In this document: one piece after another, positions 9,008 through 17,600 of the stretch
Layout of the letters: each line of letters starts with the position of its first letter
Position numbering within the stretch: position 1 is the first letter of the stretch
From: Elusimicrobiota bacterium
GTDB taxonomy: Bacteria > Elusimicrobiota > Elusimicrobia > FEN-1173
Assembly: GCA_016788905.1 (NCBI GenBank)
Contig: JAEURZ010000007.1
Location: forward strand, 1-64,000
Direction: 5' to 3'
DNA: 64,000 nucleotides
Notes under the pieces: model-generated
What the model was told of the DNA's origin: nothing
Databases searched by the model: none
Seen by the model: the letters and a program-made list of their open reading frames with translations, nothing else
Translations under genes and position numbers: made by a program

Positions 9008-10261
9008 TTACCCGTTATAGCGCTTGGCCACCACCACCGCGTTGTGGCCGCCAAACCCAAGGGAATTTGAAAGGGCACATTGAATTTGAGCCGGGCGCGC
9101 CACGTTGGGGACATAATCCAGGTCGCATTCAGGGTCCGGTGTTTCGTAATTAATGGTGGGGTGAATAAACCCATTTTCCATGCAGAGAAGAGTGGCGATC
9201 AATTCCACCGCACCCGCGGCCCCCAGCAAGTGGCCGGTCATGGATTTGGTCGAAGAAATGGCTAGTTTTTGGGCGTGCGCCCCAAAAACCTTTTTCAGGG
9301 CCATGGTCTCCGTTTTGTCGTTCAGTTCGGTGGAAGTTCCGTGCGCGTTCACGTAGTCCACTTCTTCCGGGCGGACGCCCGCATCGGCCAACGCCAATTG
9401 CATGGCACGGGTCGCCGCTTTGCCTTCAGGGGACGGCGCGGTAATGTGATACGCATCGTCCGTCGCACCAAACCCAGCCAACTCCCCATAAATTTTGGCG
9501 CCCCGGGCCAAAGCGTGCTCCAAGGTTTCCAAAACCAAAACCCCAGCGCCTTCACCCATCACGAAACCCGACCGGTTTTTATCGAACGGCCGGCTGGCCT
9601 TTTCGGGAAAATCATTAAAATCTGTTGTCATAGCCCGCGCCTGACAAAACCCCGCGTAACCCAAAGCGGTAATGGCGGCCTCCGCTCCTCCCGCAATTAA
9701 AACGTCCGCGTCCCCATAGCGCAAATGCCGCAACGATGCGCCCAGAGCGTGGTTGGCTGTGGCACAGGCGGAGCTCACGGAATAGTTGGGACCCGTGATC
9801 CCGTATTCAATGGCGATCTCCCCTGAAGCAATGTTGGAAATCAGCATGGGGATCAGAAATGGAGAAACCCGGCGCATGCCTTTTTTAAGAATAACGCTGT
9901 GCTCCGCCTCAATCGTTTGAAGGCCCCCAATTCCCGACCCCACAATCACCCCACACCGTTCAGGATTTTCCTTTGAAAAATCGATCCCCGAGTCTGTCAC
10001 CGCCATCCGCGCCGCGGCCATGGCAAATTGAGCAAAAGGATCCATGCGTTTTATTTTCTTGCGGTCTATGAATTGATCCGCTTGAAATCCTTTGACCTCC
10101 GCGTCAATTTGGCAGGGGTAAGTGGACACATCGAAATAACTGACCTTGCCCACACCGGAACGACCGGCCTTAATGGATTCCAGGAACGCCGCCTTGCCGA
10201 TTCCGATGGGGCTCACCACCCCGAGGCCTGTGACGACGATTCGTTTTTGATTCATGGACAT
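9008..10261 (-). CDS. fabF: 3-oxoacyl-ACP synthase II
   Basis: The 417-residue condensing enzyme carries the Cys-His-His triad: Cys in VSSACATANHALG, His in YVNAHGTSTELND, and His in KSMTGHLLGAAGAVE. It elongates acyl-ACP with malonyl-ACP. It follows acpP by 62 bp in the fab operon. The start may be the ATG at 10261 or the second Met two codons later. Confidence 0.97.
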   Translation of the reverse strand: MSMNQKRIVVTGLGVVSPIGIGKAAFLESIKAGRSGVGKVSYFDVSTYPCQIDAEVKGFQADQFIDRKKIKRMDPFAQFAMAAARMAVTDSGIDFSKENPERCGVIVGSGIGGLQTIEAEHSVILKKGMRRVSPFLIPMLISNIASGEIAIEYGITGPNYSVSSACATANHALGASLRHLRYGDADVLIAGGAEAAITALGYAGFCQARAMTTDFNDFPEKASRPFDKNRSGFVMGEGAGVLVLETLEHALARGAKIYGELAGFGATDDAYHITAPSPEGKAATRAMQLALADAGVRPEEVDYVNAHGTSTELNDKTETMALKKVFGAHAQKLAISSTKSMTGHLLGAAGAVELIATLLCMENGFIHPTINYETPDPECDLDYVPNVARPAQIQCALSNSLGFGGHNAVVVAKRYNG

Positions 10262-10323
10262 AGGGATTTCTCCAAAGTGTCGGTGCCCCGCGGCCGCTCG
10301 CCCCTCGGGGACCGGGGGGTCAT

Positions 10324-10563
10324 CTATTTCTTATGACTGGTGATGTAGGAAACAGCTTGTGTGACGGTTTGGATTTTCTCCGCTTCTTCGTCAGGGATTT
10401 CCATGTCGAAGGCTTCTTCCAACGCCATCACCAACTCCACGGTGTCCAACGAATCGGCCCCGAGGTCATTCACGAAGGACGATTCCGGCTTCACCTGCGC
10501 CGCGTCAACGCCCAACTGTTCCACGATGATTTCTTTTACCTTTGTCTCGATGTCGTCTGCCAC
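10324..10563 (-). CDS. acpP: Acyl carrier protein
   Basis: The 79-residue acidic protein has the phosphopantetheine site [12 protein letters not shown] (Ser in DSL). The start is GTG at 10563 with a strong AAGGAGG about 7 nt upstream. It carries the growing acyl chain for FabD/G/H/F, FabZ and the Lpx acyltransferases. The modifying enzyme AcpS is encoded at 38847-39209. Confidence 0.97.
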   Translation of the reverse strand: MADDIETKVKEIIVEQLGVDAAQVKPESSFVNDLGADSLDTVELVMALEEAFDMEIPDEEAEKIQTVTQAVSYITSHKK

Positions 10564-10687
10564 TTGTGCCTCCTTACGCGATGTGGGAGGAGAAGCTCAA
10601 CGTGCGTGGGTTCGCCCCGCGCGCGTTGGGCCTATCCTGCCCGACTGCAAAACATTAAACTTCCCCTCACCCGGGCCGTCGGCCCAC

Positions 10688-10710
10688 CCTCTCCCGCAGA
10701 GCGGGAGAGG
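10688..10710. repeat. REP-like hairpin between fabG and acpP
   Basis: A perfect 10-bp stem (CCTCTCCCGC / GCGGGAGAGG, 3-nt loop) lies in a 164-bp spacer. The surrounding 10664-10725 also has GGGCC-GTC-GGCCC and flanking CCCCTCACCC / GGGGAGAGGG runs. The sequence resembles the CCCTCTCCC-type palindromes scattered in many GC-rich genomes. No T-run follows, so it is more likely an mRNA-stability or repeat element than a terminator. Confidence 0.7.
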
Positions 10711-10727
10711 ATCGGGGAGAGGGATCC

Positions 10728-11471
10728 CTACATGTACATCCCACCGTTCACGGAAAGAACGTGGCCGGTGATATAAGAACTTTCATCAGAAGCCAAAAAG
10801 AGTGCCGCGTTGGCAACGTCCTGGGACTCGCCCAAACGGGTTAACGGGATGAGATCGGTGAGTTTCTTTTTTTGGTCGTCCGATAGTTTGTCGGTCATGG
10901 CGGTCCGAATGAAGCCGGGCGCGATGGCATTGACAAGAACCTGGCGGCTGGCAAATTCCCGCGCGCACGTTTTGGTCAGGGCCACCAGGCCCCCTTTGGA
11001 AGACGAATAGTTGGCCTGCCCCGCGTTCCCCATCAACCCCACAATCGAAGCGATGTTGATAATGCGGCCCCGTTGGGCTTTAAACATGGGGCGAACCACC
11101 GCTTTCGTGCAGTTAAACGGCCCCTTCAGATTGACCGCGAGGACGGCGTCCCATTCGGCGTCGGACATGCGCATCAAAAGATTGTCTTTCGTGATCCCGG
11201 CGTTATTCACTAAGATGTCGACCCGCCCGAATACCGCGAAGACCGACTGGACCCATTTCTCACAATCCGCGAACGCCGTCACATTAACTTTGGCCGCATG
11301 GGTTTTCACACCAAAGGTTTTGGCCAACTCATCCGCTGTCGCCTGACACACCTGCTCGTTCACATCGCAGAGCGCCAAGTTCGCCCCTTCTTTGGCAAAT
11401 GTTTCGGCGATGGCCCGGCCAATGCCTTGGGCGCCGCCGGTAATCAATGCTGTTTGGTCTTTGAGTCGCAT
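10728..11471 (-). CDS. fabG: 3-oxoacyl-ACP reductase
   Basis: The 247-residue classical short-chain dehydrogenase has NADPH motif TGGAQGIGRAIAE (residues 11-23) and NNAGIT. Its Ser-Tyr-Lys site is visible in NIASIVG and ANYSSSKGG. The C-terminus SVNGGMYM is typical of FabG. It reduces 3-oxoacyl-ACP in the fatty-acid cycle and sits 12 nt downstream of fabD. Confidence 0.95.
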   Translation of the reverse strand: MRLKDQTALITGGAQGIGRAIAETFAKEGANLALCDVNEQVCQATADELAKTFGVKTHAAKVNVTAFADCEKWVQSVFAVFGRVDILVNNAGITKDNLLMRMSDAEWDAVLAVNLKGPFNCTKAVVRPMFKAQRGRIINIASIVGLMGNAGQANYSSSKGGLVALTKTCAREFASRQVLVNAIAPGFIRTAMTDKLSDDQKKKLTDLIPLTRLGESQDVANAALFLASDESSYITGHVLSVNGGMYM

Positions 11472-11483
11472 AGGGTTATCCTT

Positions 11484-12422
11484 TTAGGAGGGGGTCGAGG
11501 ACACAGCGAGAAGCGCGTCCGCAGATTTCTTGTCTTCTATATTAGAAAATTTTTTCGTCTTATCGGTGCGCCGCAATAGCCCAGAGAGAACCCGGCCCGG
11601 TCCCAGTTCAATAAAAGTTTCGACCCCCGCGTCGATCATAAACCGCAGGGTCTCTTCCCATAACACCGCGTGGTCGATCTGTTGAACCAATTTCTCACGA
11701 ATCTGTTGGGGATCCTGCACTGGCCGGGCGTCCACGTTGGCCACCACGGGAACGTCCGGCGAGACGATCCGCGCCGCCGCCAGAACCGGGGCCATGGCCG
11801 TCGCGGCTGGATTCATCAATGAGGAATGGAAAGCGCCGGAAACATTCAAACGCAGGGATTTTAAAGACCCAGCCTCCTGGGCCAGTCGAACCACTTCGTC
11901 CATGGCTTCCGCCGTCCCTGCCACCACAATCTGTCCGGGGCAATTGAAATTGACGGGTTGGCACAGCCCCTTCACGGCCGCCTTTCGACACAGGTCGTCC
12001 ACCACAGAACGTTCGAGGCCCAAAAGGGCCGCCATCGATCCCGCAGCCTTTTCCGCGGCAGCCCCTAGGGCTTCCCCGCGGGCTTTCACCAAATCCAAAC
12101 CCGTTTCGAAATCAAACGCCCCCGCGGCACAAAGTGCCGAGTATTCCCCCAAACTGTGCCCCGCCATCACGTCCGCTCGCCGACCGGAAGACCGAAGGAC
12201 CGCGTGGGCCGCCATGGAAACGATGAAAAGAGAGACCTGCGTGAACCGCGTCTGCCGAAGCTTTTCTTCTGGACCCGAAAAAATCACATCAATGTATTCA
12301 CGGCCCAGCCGGGATTCCGCCCGTTCAAAGATGGCTCGCGCCTCCGGAAAATGATCGTTAAGCTCGCGGCCCATCCCCACGTATTGAGCCCCTTGACCCG
12401 GAAAAAGAAACGCCGTTTTCAT
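11484..12422 (-). CDS. fabD: Malonyl-CoA:ACP transacylase
   Basis: The protein has the FabD motifs FPGQGAQYVGMG, GHSLGEYSALCA (nucleophile Ser), and GAFHSSLM (His). I choose the ATG at 12422 because it forms TGATG with the fabH stop, which is standard coupling. An in-frame Met two codons earlier is less likely. It loads malonate onto AcpP. Confidence 0.95.
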   Translation of the reverse strand: MKTAFLFPGQGAQYVGMGRELNDHFPEARAIFERAESRLGREYIDVIFSGPEEKLRQTRFTQVSLFIVSMAAHAVLRSSGRRADVMAGHSLGEYSALCAAGAFDFETGLDLVKARGEALGAAAEKAAGSMAALLGLERSVVDDLCRKAAVKGLCQPVNFNCPGQIVVAGTAEAMDEVVRLAQEAGSLKSLRLNVSGAFHSSLMNPAATAMAPVLAAARIVSPDVPVVANVDARPVQDPQQIREKLVQQIDHAVLWEETLRFMIDAGVETFIELGPGRVLSGLLRRTDKTKKFSNIEDKKSADALLAVSSTPS

Positions 12423-13402
12423 CACCATTGCAGGACCGCCGCACCCCAGGTCAACCCCGCGCCAAAAGCGATCAATTCCACTTTGTCCCCCCGTTTCACT
12501 TGCCCCTCAGAAACCGCTTGGTCCAACGCGATGATCGTGGTGGCGGCCGACATATTGCCGAATTTTTGAACGTTACGAAACACTCGGTCGTCCGGGATAT
12601 TGACTCTTTTGGCCACCGCGTCAATGATCCGCAAATTGGCCTGGTGAGGAATGAGGAGACGAAGATCTTGGGGAGATAAGCCCGCCTTAGCGAGAGCCGC
12701 GGTAGCGGCCTCCACCATCCGGGTTACGGCATTTTTAAACACTTCTTTCCCCTCCATTTTAATGAGAGGCGGAAAGGCGCGGATGTCGTCTGTGCTATTC
12801 AAAGGATGACGCGACCCACCGCCGGGAATATTCAAAACATCCCCCTTAGACCCGTCCGCGGAAAGATGAAGGGAAAGCAAATCGGATGGCCCATCTGACG
12901 CGGCCAGAACAACAGCCCCCGCCCCGTCACCAAAAAGGACACAGGTCCCTCGATCCGTCCAATCCGTAAACCGAGAAAGGGTGTCCGCGCCAATTAAAAG
13001 AACGGTCTTTGCAACACCTGTCTCGATAAGACCATTGACCACGGCCAGCCCGTAAATAAACCCGGAACAGGCCGCCGAAACATCAAAAGCGATGCACGAG
13101 GGCACCTCTAAGGCTTTCTGAACCAGACATGCTGTCGACGGGAATAGATGATCCGGCGTGCAGGTGGCCACGACGATCGCGTCCACCTGATCGGGCCGGA
13201 GATGGGCCCGCTCCAGCGCTTGACGAGCCGCCTGGGTGGACAGATCCGATGTCGCTTGGTCCGGAGCGACAATCCGCCGTTCTTTAATTCCGGTCCGCTC
13301 GGTGATCCACTCGTCCGACGTGTCCACCATTTTAGTCAAATCATCATTTGTGAGAACCCGAGCCGGAAGTCCTGAGCCGGTCGATAGAAATTTCACGCCC
13401 AT
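12422..13402 (-). CDS. fabH: 3-oxoacyl-ACP synthase III
   Basis: The 326-residue initiating condensing enzyme shows Cys in DVSAACSGFIYG, His in LIPHQANLRI, and Asn in KFGNMSAATT. It condenses acetyl-CoA (or a branched primer) with malonyl-ACP. It lies 3 nt downstream of plsX and overlaps fabD by 1 nt. Confidence 0.96.
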   Translation of the reverse strand: MGVKFLSTGSGLPARVLTNDDLTKMVDTSDEWITERTGIKERRIVAPDQATSDLSTQAARQALERAHLRPDQVDAIVVATCTPDHLFPSTACLVQKALEVPSCIAFDVSAACSGFIYGLAVVNGLIETGVAKTVLLIGADTLSRFTDWTDRGTCVLFGDGAGAVVLAASDGPSDLLSLHLSADGSKGDVLNIPGGGSRHPLNSTDDIRAFPPLIKMEGKEVFKNAVTRMVEAATAALAKAGLSPQDLRLLIPHQANLRIIDAVAKRVNIPDDRVFRNVQKFGNMSAATTIIALDQAVSEGQVKRGDKVELIAFGAGLTWGAAVLQW

Positions 13403-13405
13403 GGG

Positions 13406-14431
13406 TTAAGTCCCCACCGGCGCGGGCAAGGGAGTGGGAGGCAGACGGTGAATCTGTTCGGAAATCTGCCGATTAATTCCCTTCTCCACAAAAGCGGCAG
13501 CGGTCCGAACCGAATTTTTTACCGCTTTAGCGTCGGACCCCCCGTGGGCAATCAAAGCGACCCCATTGACCCCCAACAACAAAGCGCCCCCAAATTCGGA
13601 AGGGTCTGTTTTTTTGAGGAGCTCTTTAAACGCCCCTTTAAGCAAGTATTTCCCAAAAATAGCCAAAGGGTGTTTGCGAACCTCTTGCTTAATCAATTTT
13701 AATACCGCCGCCGCCAACCCCTCACCAAACTTCAAAAGGACGTTCCCCACAAAACCATCACAAACAAAGACGTCGGCCGTCCCCGCGGGGATGTCACGTC
13801 CTTCCGTGTGTCCCACATAATTCAAACCACTGGCACGCAGTAACGGATGGGTTTCCAAAGTCAATTCGTTTCCTTTCCCCTCTTCCTCCCCAATGGTTAA
13901 AAGACCCACCCGGGGGTTGGCGATACCAAAAACAGCCTTGGAATAAATAGAGCCCATGATGGCGAATTGGAGAAGATGTTTGGGTTTGCAATCCACGTTT
14001 GCCCCCACATCCAGGAGGACAGAGTTTCCTTCCAACGTTGGAAAGATCGCCGCGATCGCGGGACGAGACACCCCGGGCAGGCGCCGCAAATGCCACAAAC
14101 TGGCCGCCATCGTCGCCCCGGAATTGCCCGCGGAAATCAAAGCATCGGCCTTCCCTTGGGACACGATGTCCGCGCAGACCATAATAGAGGAATCTTTCTT
14201 CGAGCGACAAGCTTCCGCGGGTTTTTCATGCATTCCAATGACGGTCGGCGCGTGTTGGATAATGAATTTGCCCGACGCCCCATGGTGGGCCAGCTCCTGC
14301 TCAATCATCCCCTGGTCGCCCACAAGGATAATCTCATGCTCCAACTCTTGTTTAGCGAGGAGGGCCCCTTCGATGTTGGGAGGGAGCCCCCGATCCCCGC
14401 CCATGGCGTCCAGAGCGATGCGGATGGTCAT
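13406..14431 (-). CDS. plsX: Phosphate acyltransferase
   Basis: The 341-residue PlsX begins MTIRIALDAMGGDRGL and keeps the family blocks (ALISAGNSGATMA, FVGNVLLKFGEG). It makes acyl-phosphate from acyl-ACP for glycerolipid synthesis at the membrane surface. The conserved order rpmF-plsX-fabH-fabD-fabG-acpP-fabF-rnc supports the call. Confidence 0.96.
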   Translation of the reverse strand: MTIRIALDAMGGDRGLPPNIEGALLAKQELEHEIILVGDQGMIEQELAHHGASGKFIIQHAPTVIGMHEKPAEACRSKKDSSIMVCADIVSQGKADALISAGNSGATMAASLWHLRRLPGVSRPAIAAIFPTLEGNSVLLDVGANVDCKPKHLLQFAIMGSIYSKAVFGIANPRVGLLTIGEEEGKGNELTLETHPLLRASGLNYVGHTEGRDIPAGTADVFVCDGFVGNVLLKFGEGLAAAVLKLIKQEVRKHPLAIFGKYLLKGAFKELLKKTDPSEFGGALLLGVNGVALIAHGGSDAKAVKNSVRTAAAFVEKGINRQISEQIHRLPPTPLPAPVGT

Positions 14432-14455
14432 GGTAAATTAAAAACGCACCAGAAC

Positions 14456-14662
14456 CTATTTTCCTTCGTCTTTTTTCTTCGGCGCTTTCGGAGCGACAAC
14501 CAATTCTTTCCCGTAAAAGCCACAGGCGGCGCACACACGATGGGGAGGACGCGCCGCGCCACAATTCGGGCAACGGGAAAGCGAACCGTAAACCAACTTA
14601 AAGTTCGCGGACCGTCGGCTGTCACGACGGGCGGGTGAATGTTTTTTCTTTGGGTTAGCCAT
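14456..14662 (-). CDS. rpmF: Ribosomal protein L32
   Basis: The 68-residue protein begins MANPKKKHSPARRDSRRS. It has a zinc ribbon of the CxxC type (CPNCG at about 31-35 and CAACG at about 44-48). It has a slightly longer Lys-rich C-terminus than the usual 56-60 residues. It belongs to the 50S subunit and is co-transcribed with yceD and plsX. Confidence 0.96.
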   Translation of the reverse strand: MANPKKKHSPARRDSRRSANFKLVYGSLSRCPNCGAARPPHRVCAACGFYGKELVVAPKAPKKKDEGK

Positions 14663-14677
14663 GGGGATTGATTATCC

Positions 14678-15136
14678 TTATTTAAGTTTCAAATTTTTCA
14701 ACACGTCAAAAACTGAACTTGTTTCAGGGGGAGGGCATCCACACGGCCCCTTATTGAGGTTCTTCCCACACATTGAACAAAGGCCCCGGCATCCCGGCCG
14801 ACACAACGGTTTCGGAGGCAGGGACAAGAAAATGTTTTGACGGATGTCGTCGTCAATATCGAGGTATTCCTCCGTCACGGGAGCCTCGACTTCAAACGAA
14901 GGCCGAACCTCCAATTCATACCGTTCCAAACACCGCGCACACGAAAGAGTTAACGACGCCCGAACCTGAACCCATGCCCAGGCGTCTTCTTCTTGAATTT
15001 CGGCTTTCATATGGGCCTGAACAGGCCTCACCAGCTCGGGGCGATCCGGAGACTCCAGGGTGAACCGGGAAGCAGGAATCGACTCGTCCAACTCAATCGA
15101 CTTTTCCCGCACAATATCTCGGATACGCAACCTCAT
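14678..15136 (-). CDS. yceD: DUF177/YceD family protein
   Basis: The protein has the DUF177 core: an N-terminal RLRIRDIVREKSIELD strand, CARCLERYELEVRPSFEVEAP, and a C-terminal Cys cluster (CRPGCRGLCSMCGKNLNKG) typical of YceD. The ATG at 15136 starts with the family's usual MRLRIRDI; a TTG at 15163 would add nine residues. It is first in the fab operon, about 58 nt from the predicted transcription start. YceD proteins are linked to rRNA maturation and rpmF expression. Confidence 0.88.
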   Translation of the reverse strand: MRLRIRDIVREKSIELDESIPASRFTLESPDRPELVRPVQAHMKAEIQEEDAWAWVQVRASLTLSCARCLERYELEVRPSFEVEAPVTEEYLDIDDDIRQNIFLSLPPKPLCRPGCRGLCSMCGKNLNKGPCGCPPPETSSVFDVLKNLKLK

Positions 15137-15200
15137 CGCCCGCCCCCCAAAAGACCCGATCAACCCACCAACGGAGGGTTAAACCACAGAATTCGGCCCA

Positions 15201-15229
15201 ATTGTAGGGAATTGAGAGGCAAGTGTCAA
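15201..15229 (-). promoter_or_regulatory. Consensus sigma70 promoter of the yceD-rpmF-plsX-fab operon
   Basis: On the minus strand a perfect TTGACA (15224-15229) and TACAAT (15201-15206, 5 of 6) are spaced exactly 17 bp. Transcription would start near 15194 and enter yceD. Confidence 0.85.
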
Positions 15230-15511
15230 ACCCCCGCATTGCGTCCTGCGTAATGTTACCGACCAAATGGGTGTTGAGTCCGCTATATTATTCCTCACGA
15301 AAAAGAGGGTTACATGCCGATCGACACCTTCAAAATGGAAAAGAGAGAGACCCTTGTTGACCGTTACCAAAAAGCCAAAAGAAAAAAAGCCCACTGTCCT
15401 GGATGAGAGACGAGGTCTAGTATTGACCCTTTGTCTTAAACGCGAGAAAGGCAATTAAGCAGACATGTCCCCCTCTCTGATCAATCCCCCGGGAGACTCG
15501 CCCTTGTTCCG
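15230..15511. other. Intergenic stretch without a recognised gene
   Basis: Together with the promoter it forms a 375-bp gap. Short frames exist on both strands, but none has a ribosome binding site, a known motif or plausible composition. I see nothing else in it. Confidence 0.5.
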
Positions 15512-16471
15512 TCAATGCCCCCAAAGACTTTTTTCAAAGACCCCTTTGGGCCCCATATCGCCGATTAACGAGGCATCCGGGATCATCTCGAGCCTCTTGA
15601 TTTTTGACAGGATCAGAGGAGCATCATCAATCACTTGATAAGAAGTCGGTTCTTGAACTGAAACGAGGCAATCGTAGTTCCACTCTGTCAAGCGCCGATA
15701 GTGAGTCCCTCGTCCCAAAATATCCCCCATGGTTTTTCCGGGGATGAGAGTCTGCTGATTGGCATATTCATCAGGAAGGGAGTGGCTTATTTCGAACAGG
15801 ACGGGGACAAACCTCTTAAGATCCACCAACAAGGTCTTTACCACTCTCGTGCCAGGGTTGTCACCTCCCACTTTTGAAACGGTATCACTTGAATACCGGG
15901 CGAATTCTCGTCCCGCAAATATTTCCTTCCTTTCAAACACCAACCCCGCCAGATTAAACGGGTCAACAGCCGTAGAGGTTCGGTTGACGTGGCTATCGTA
16001 TTGTTGTCGCCCTGAAATAGATCGACCCTTAAGACGGGCGGGACGAAGCAAATTCCAAACTCCCGAGGTGCTGTCAAGAGCGTAGAGCTCATTTTTTAAG
16101 CGAATACTACCATGCTCTATCTTCATCCCCAAAAACATTGAACTCTTGCCATGATATTCATCCTTTACTTCGAATACGTAGACATGGGGAACTTGCCCTT
16201 CTTTTAACCAAACCCTCTCTTCAAGTTTGTATGGATAAGATTTCATCACGCGGTCAAAGGCCTGACGGATTTTTCCGCTGGGGTCCGTTTCGGGTTCCGT
16301 GAGGAGAACAGATTCTGGTGCCAAGGAGGACGAATCCCGGGACAAGGAAACGGCGGACTTCTCCGGCTTCTCGTTCCTTCCCGTGACCCATAGGAGCGCA
16401 AAGAAACACAGCAGGACGACCCCCATGTAAACAAGGAAATTTCCACTGTTCCCACGTTGCGAACTCTTCAT
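15512..16471 (-). CDS. Unrecognised membrane-anchored periplasmic protein
   Basis: The roughly 319-residue protein starts at ATG 16471 with AGGGGA upstream. A TTG one codon earlier is the other option. One N-terminal membrane helix (about residues 12-32, NFLVYMGVVLLCFFALLWVTG) is followed by a low-complexity Ser/Glu linker. A soluble domain of about 240 residues follows, with alternating strands (HVYVFEVKDEY, SMFLGMKIEHGSIRLK). I do not recognise the family. A DUF1571- or LolA-like beta-sheet fold is possible. The gene is isolated between the fab promoter and the repeat region. Confidence 0.6.
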   Translation of the reverse strand: MKSSQRGNSGNFLVYMGVVLLCFFALLWVTGRNEKPEKSAVSLSRDSSSLAPESVLLTEPETDPSGKIRQAFDRVMKSYPYKLEERVWLKEGQVPHVYVFEVKDEYHGKSSMFLGMKIEHGSIRLKNELYALDSTSGVWNLLRPARLKGRSISGRQQYDSHVNRTSTAVDPFNLAGLVFERKEIFAGREFARYSSDTVSKVGGDNPGTRVVKTLLVDLKRFVPVLFEISHSLPDEYANQQTLIPGKTMGDILGRGTHYRRLTEWNYDCLVSVQEPTSYQVIDDAPLILSKIKRLEMIPDASLIGDMGPKGVFEKSLWGH

Positions 16472-16772
16472 CAAAGAATCCCCTTATATTGTTGTTTTTC
16501 GGCCTTTTTCAGATTCACGGGAGGATCTGTGAGAGCCTGGGGAGTCTGAAACATCCCCCACCTTAGCCCTCCGAGACCATTCCCTCCTTTCTCATTTTCC
16601 TTTCTCAACTGTTTTTGGCGCAATCTTTTTTAGTTATAATTGGCCACGGAATTCACGCCGCTTGTTTCAGCTTTGCATCCTAAATCTTCACTCTGGCCAG
16701 CCGCATTTCTCTCCCTAACGCTGGCAAACGCAAATAACCTTAGATGATCCCCCATCTTGGTCCAATTTCCAA
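16472..16772. other. Intergenic stretch without a recognised gene
   Basis: This is the upstream region of the unknown gene at 15512-16471. I see no coding frame with a start signal and no RNA fold in it. Confidence 0.45.
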
Positions 16773-16960
16773 TTAACCCGGAATCCCCAGTTGAGCGCGA
16801 GGACCGAGACGAAAAAAGCGGGCTTTTTTACGAACAAAAAAGTGCAGGTCGTAGCGGGGACTACGGACAAACTTTTTTGTGAAGGAAAAAGGCCCGATGT
16901 TTTTGTCGAATCCCGTGATTCAACTGGGGATTTCGGGTTAACCTGGAATCCCCAGTTGAG
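16773..16960. repeat. MITE-like element with TTAA-ended terminal inverted repeats
   Basis: The left arm (16773-16795, starting TTAACCCGGAATCCCCAGTT) matches the reverse complement of 16919-16941, leaving a 169-bp unit. Inside it lies a second inverted repeat (ACAAAAAAGT 16834-16843 / ACTTTTTTGT 16871-16880) around CGTAG/CTACG, and a short AAAAAAGC-GG-GCTTTTTT hairpin at 16812-16829. A third copy of the arm (16938-16960) abuts the right end, sharing TTAA, so 16919-16960 is a near-perfect 42-bp palindrome. A lone copy lies at 42106-42139. There is no transposase. Confidence 0.75.
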
Positions 16961-16982
16961 AGAGAGATGTTGTTCCCCTTCT

Positions 16983-17600
16983 CTACTTAGCGAGGGGATG
17001 GCTCCGCGCCAGAGCGCCGGCAACAGCACTACCGATAAAACCGCCAACGGCGTGCGCCAATGGGATGGGTACCATGATCTCGGAGCCGCCTGCGAAAAAG
17101 GATGTGGAAAATACAATTTCAAATAGAACTTTCAAGGCAAATCCTCCCATTAAAAAACAGATGATGAAGAGATCCCAGCGTTTTTTCAATCGATGGGCCT
17201 CGATGGCTAAATGGGTTGCCACGAGACCGAAAAGGGCGGAGTCCAGCCCTGATAAACCCCGGTAACTGGGCAAATCGGGTAATAAAAAACCGATGGCAAC
17301 CGGAATGGCAAGGACAGAGAGACCGAGTGTCCAATAAAATCCCCATGGGGAAAGTCGTTGGGCCCAGAGGCCGAGGACCGCGAACACCAGGGCATCCCAG
17401 ACCACGTGGGGCCAGGACCAATGGGTCCAATGGCACCCGACCCACCGCAGGGGCGCCCAGGGGTCACCCTGGATCCATTGGAACCTGTCTCCCAGTGCCG
17501 GAAAAGCCATAAGGACCAGGGCGATCCCTGCCGCCAGGAAGGGAACGGGCCAGAGGCCCGCTCCCTTCCCGTCTTCCATCAGGGAAGACGTTCGAACCAT
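16983..17600 (-). CDS. Rhombosortase (rhomboid-family intramembrane protease)
   Basis: The 205-residue protein has about six membrane helices. It contains HWTHWSWPHVVWD (residues 57-69), the catalytic Ser in RGLSGLDSALFG (Ser117), and the catalytic His in PLAHAVGGFIG (His183). This is the compact rhombosortase layout rather than a general rhomboid. Its ATG forms TAATG with the stop of the upstream VIT/VWA gene, so the two are coupled. That neighbour ends in a GlyGly-CTERM-like tail, the known substrate class. Known rhombosortases act on exported proteins at the cytoplasmic membrane. Confidence 0.82.
   Translation of the reverse strand: MVRTSSLMEDGKGAGLWPVPFLAAGIALVLMAFPALGDRFQWIQGDPWAPLRWVGCHWTHWSWPHVVWDALVFAVLGLWAQRLSPWGFYWTLGLSVLAIPVAIGFLLPDLPSYRGLSGLDSALFGLVATHLAIEAHRLKKRWDLFIICFLMGGFALKVLFEIVFSTSFFAGGSEIMVPIPLAHAVGGFIGSAVAGALARSHPLAK

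Noticed and set aside
16791-17126. Plus-strand frame of 111 residues
   Set aside because: It crosses the MITE-like palindromes and then runs opposite the rhombosortase gene. There is no ribosome binding site and no family resemblance.
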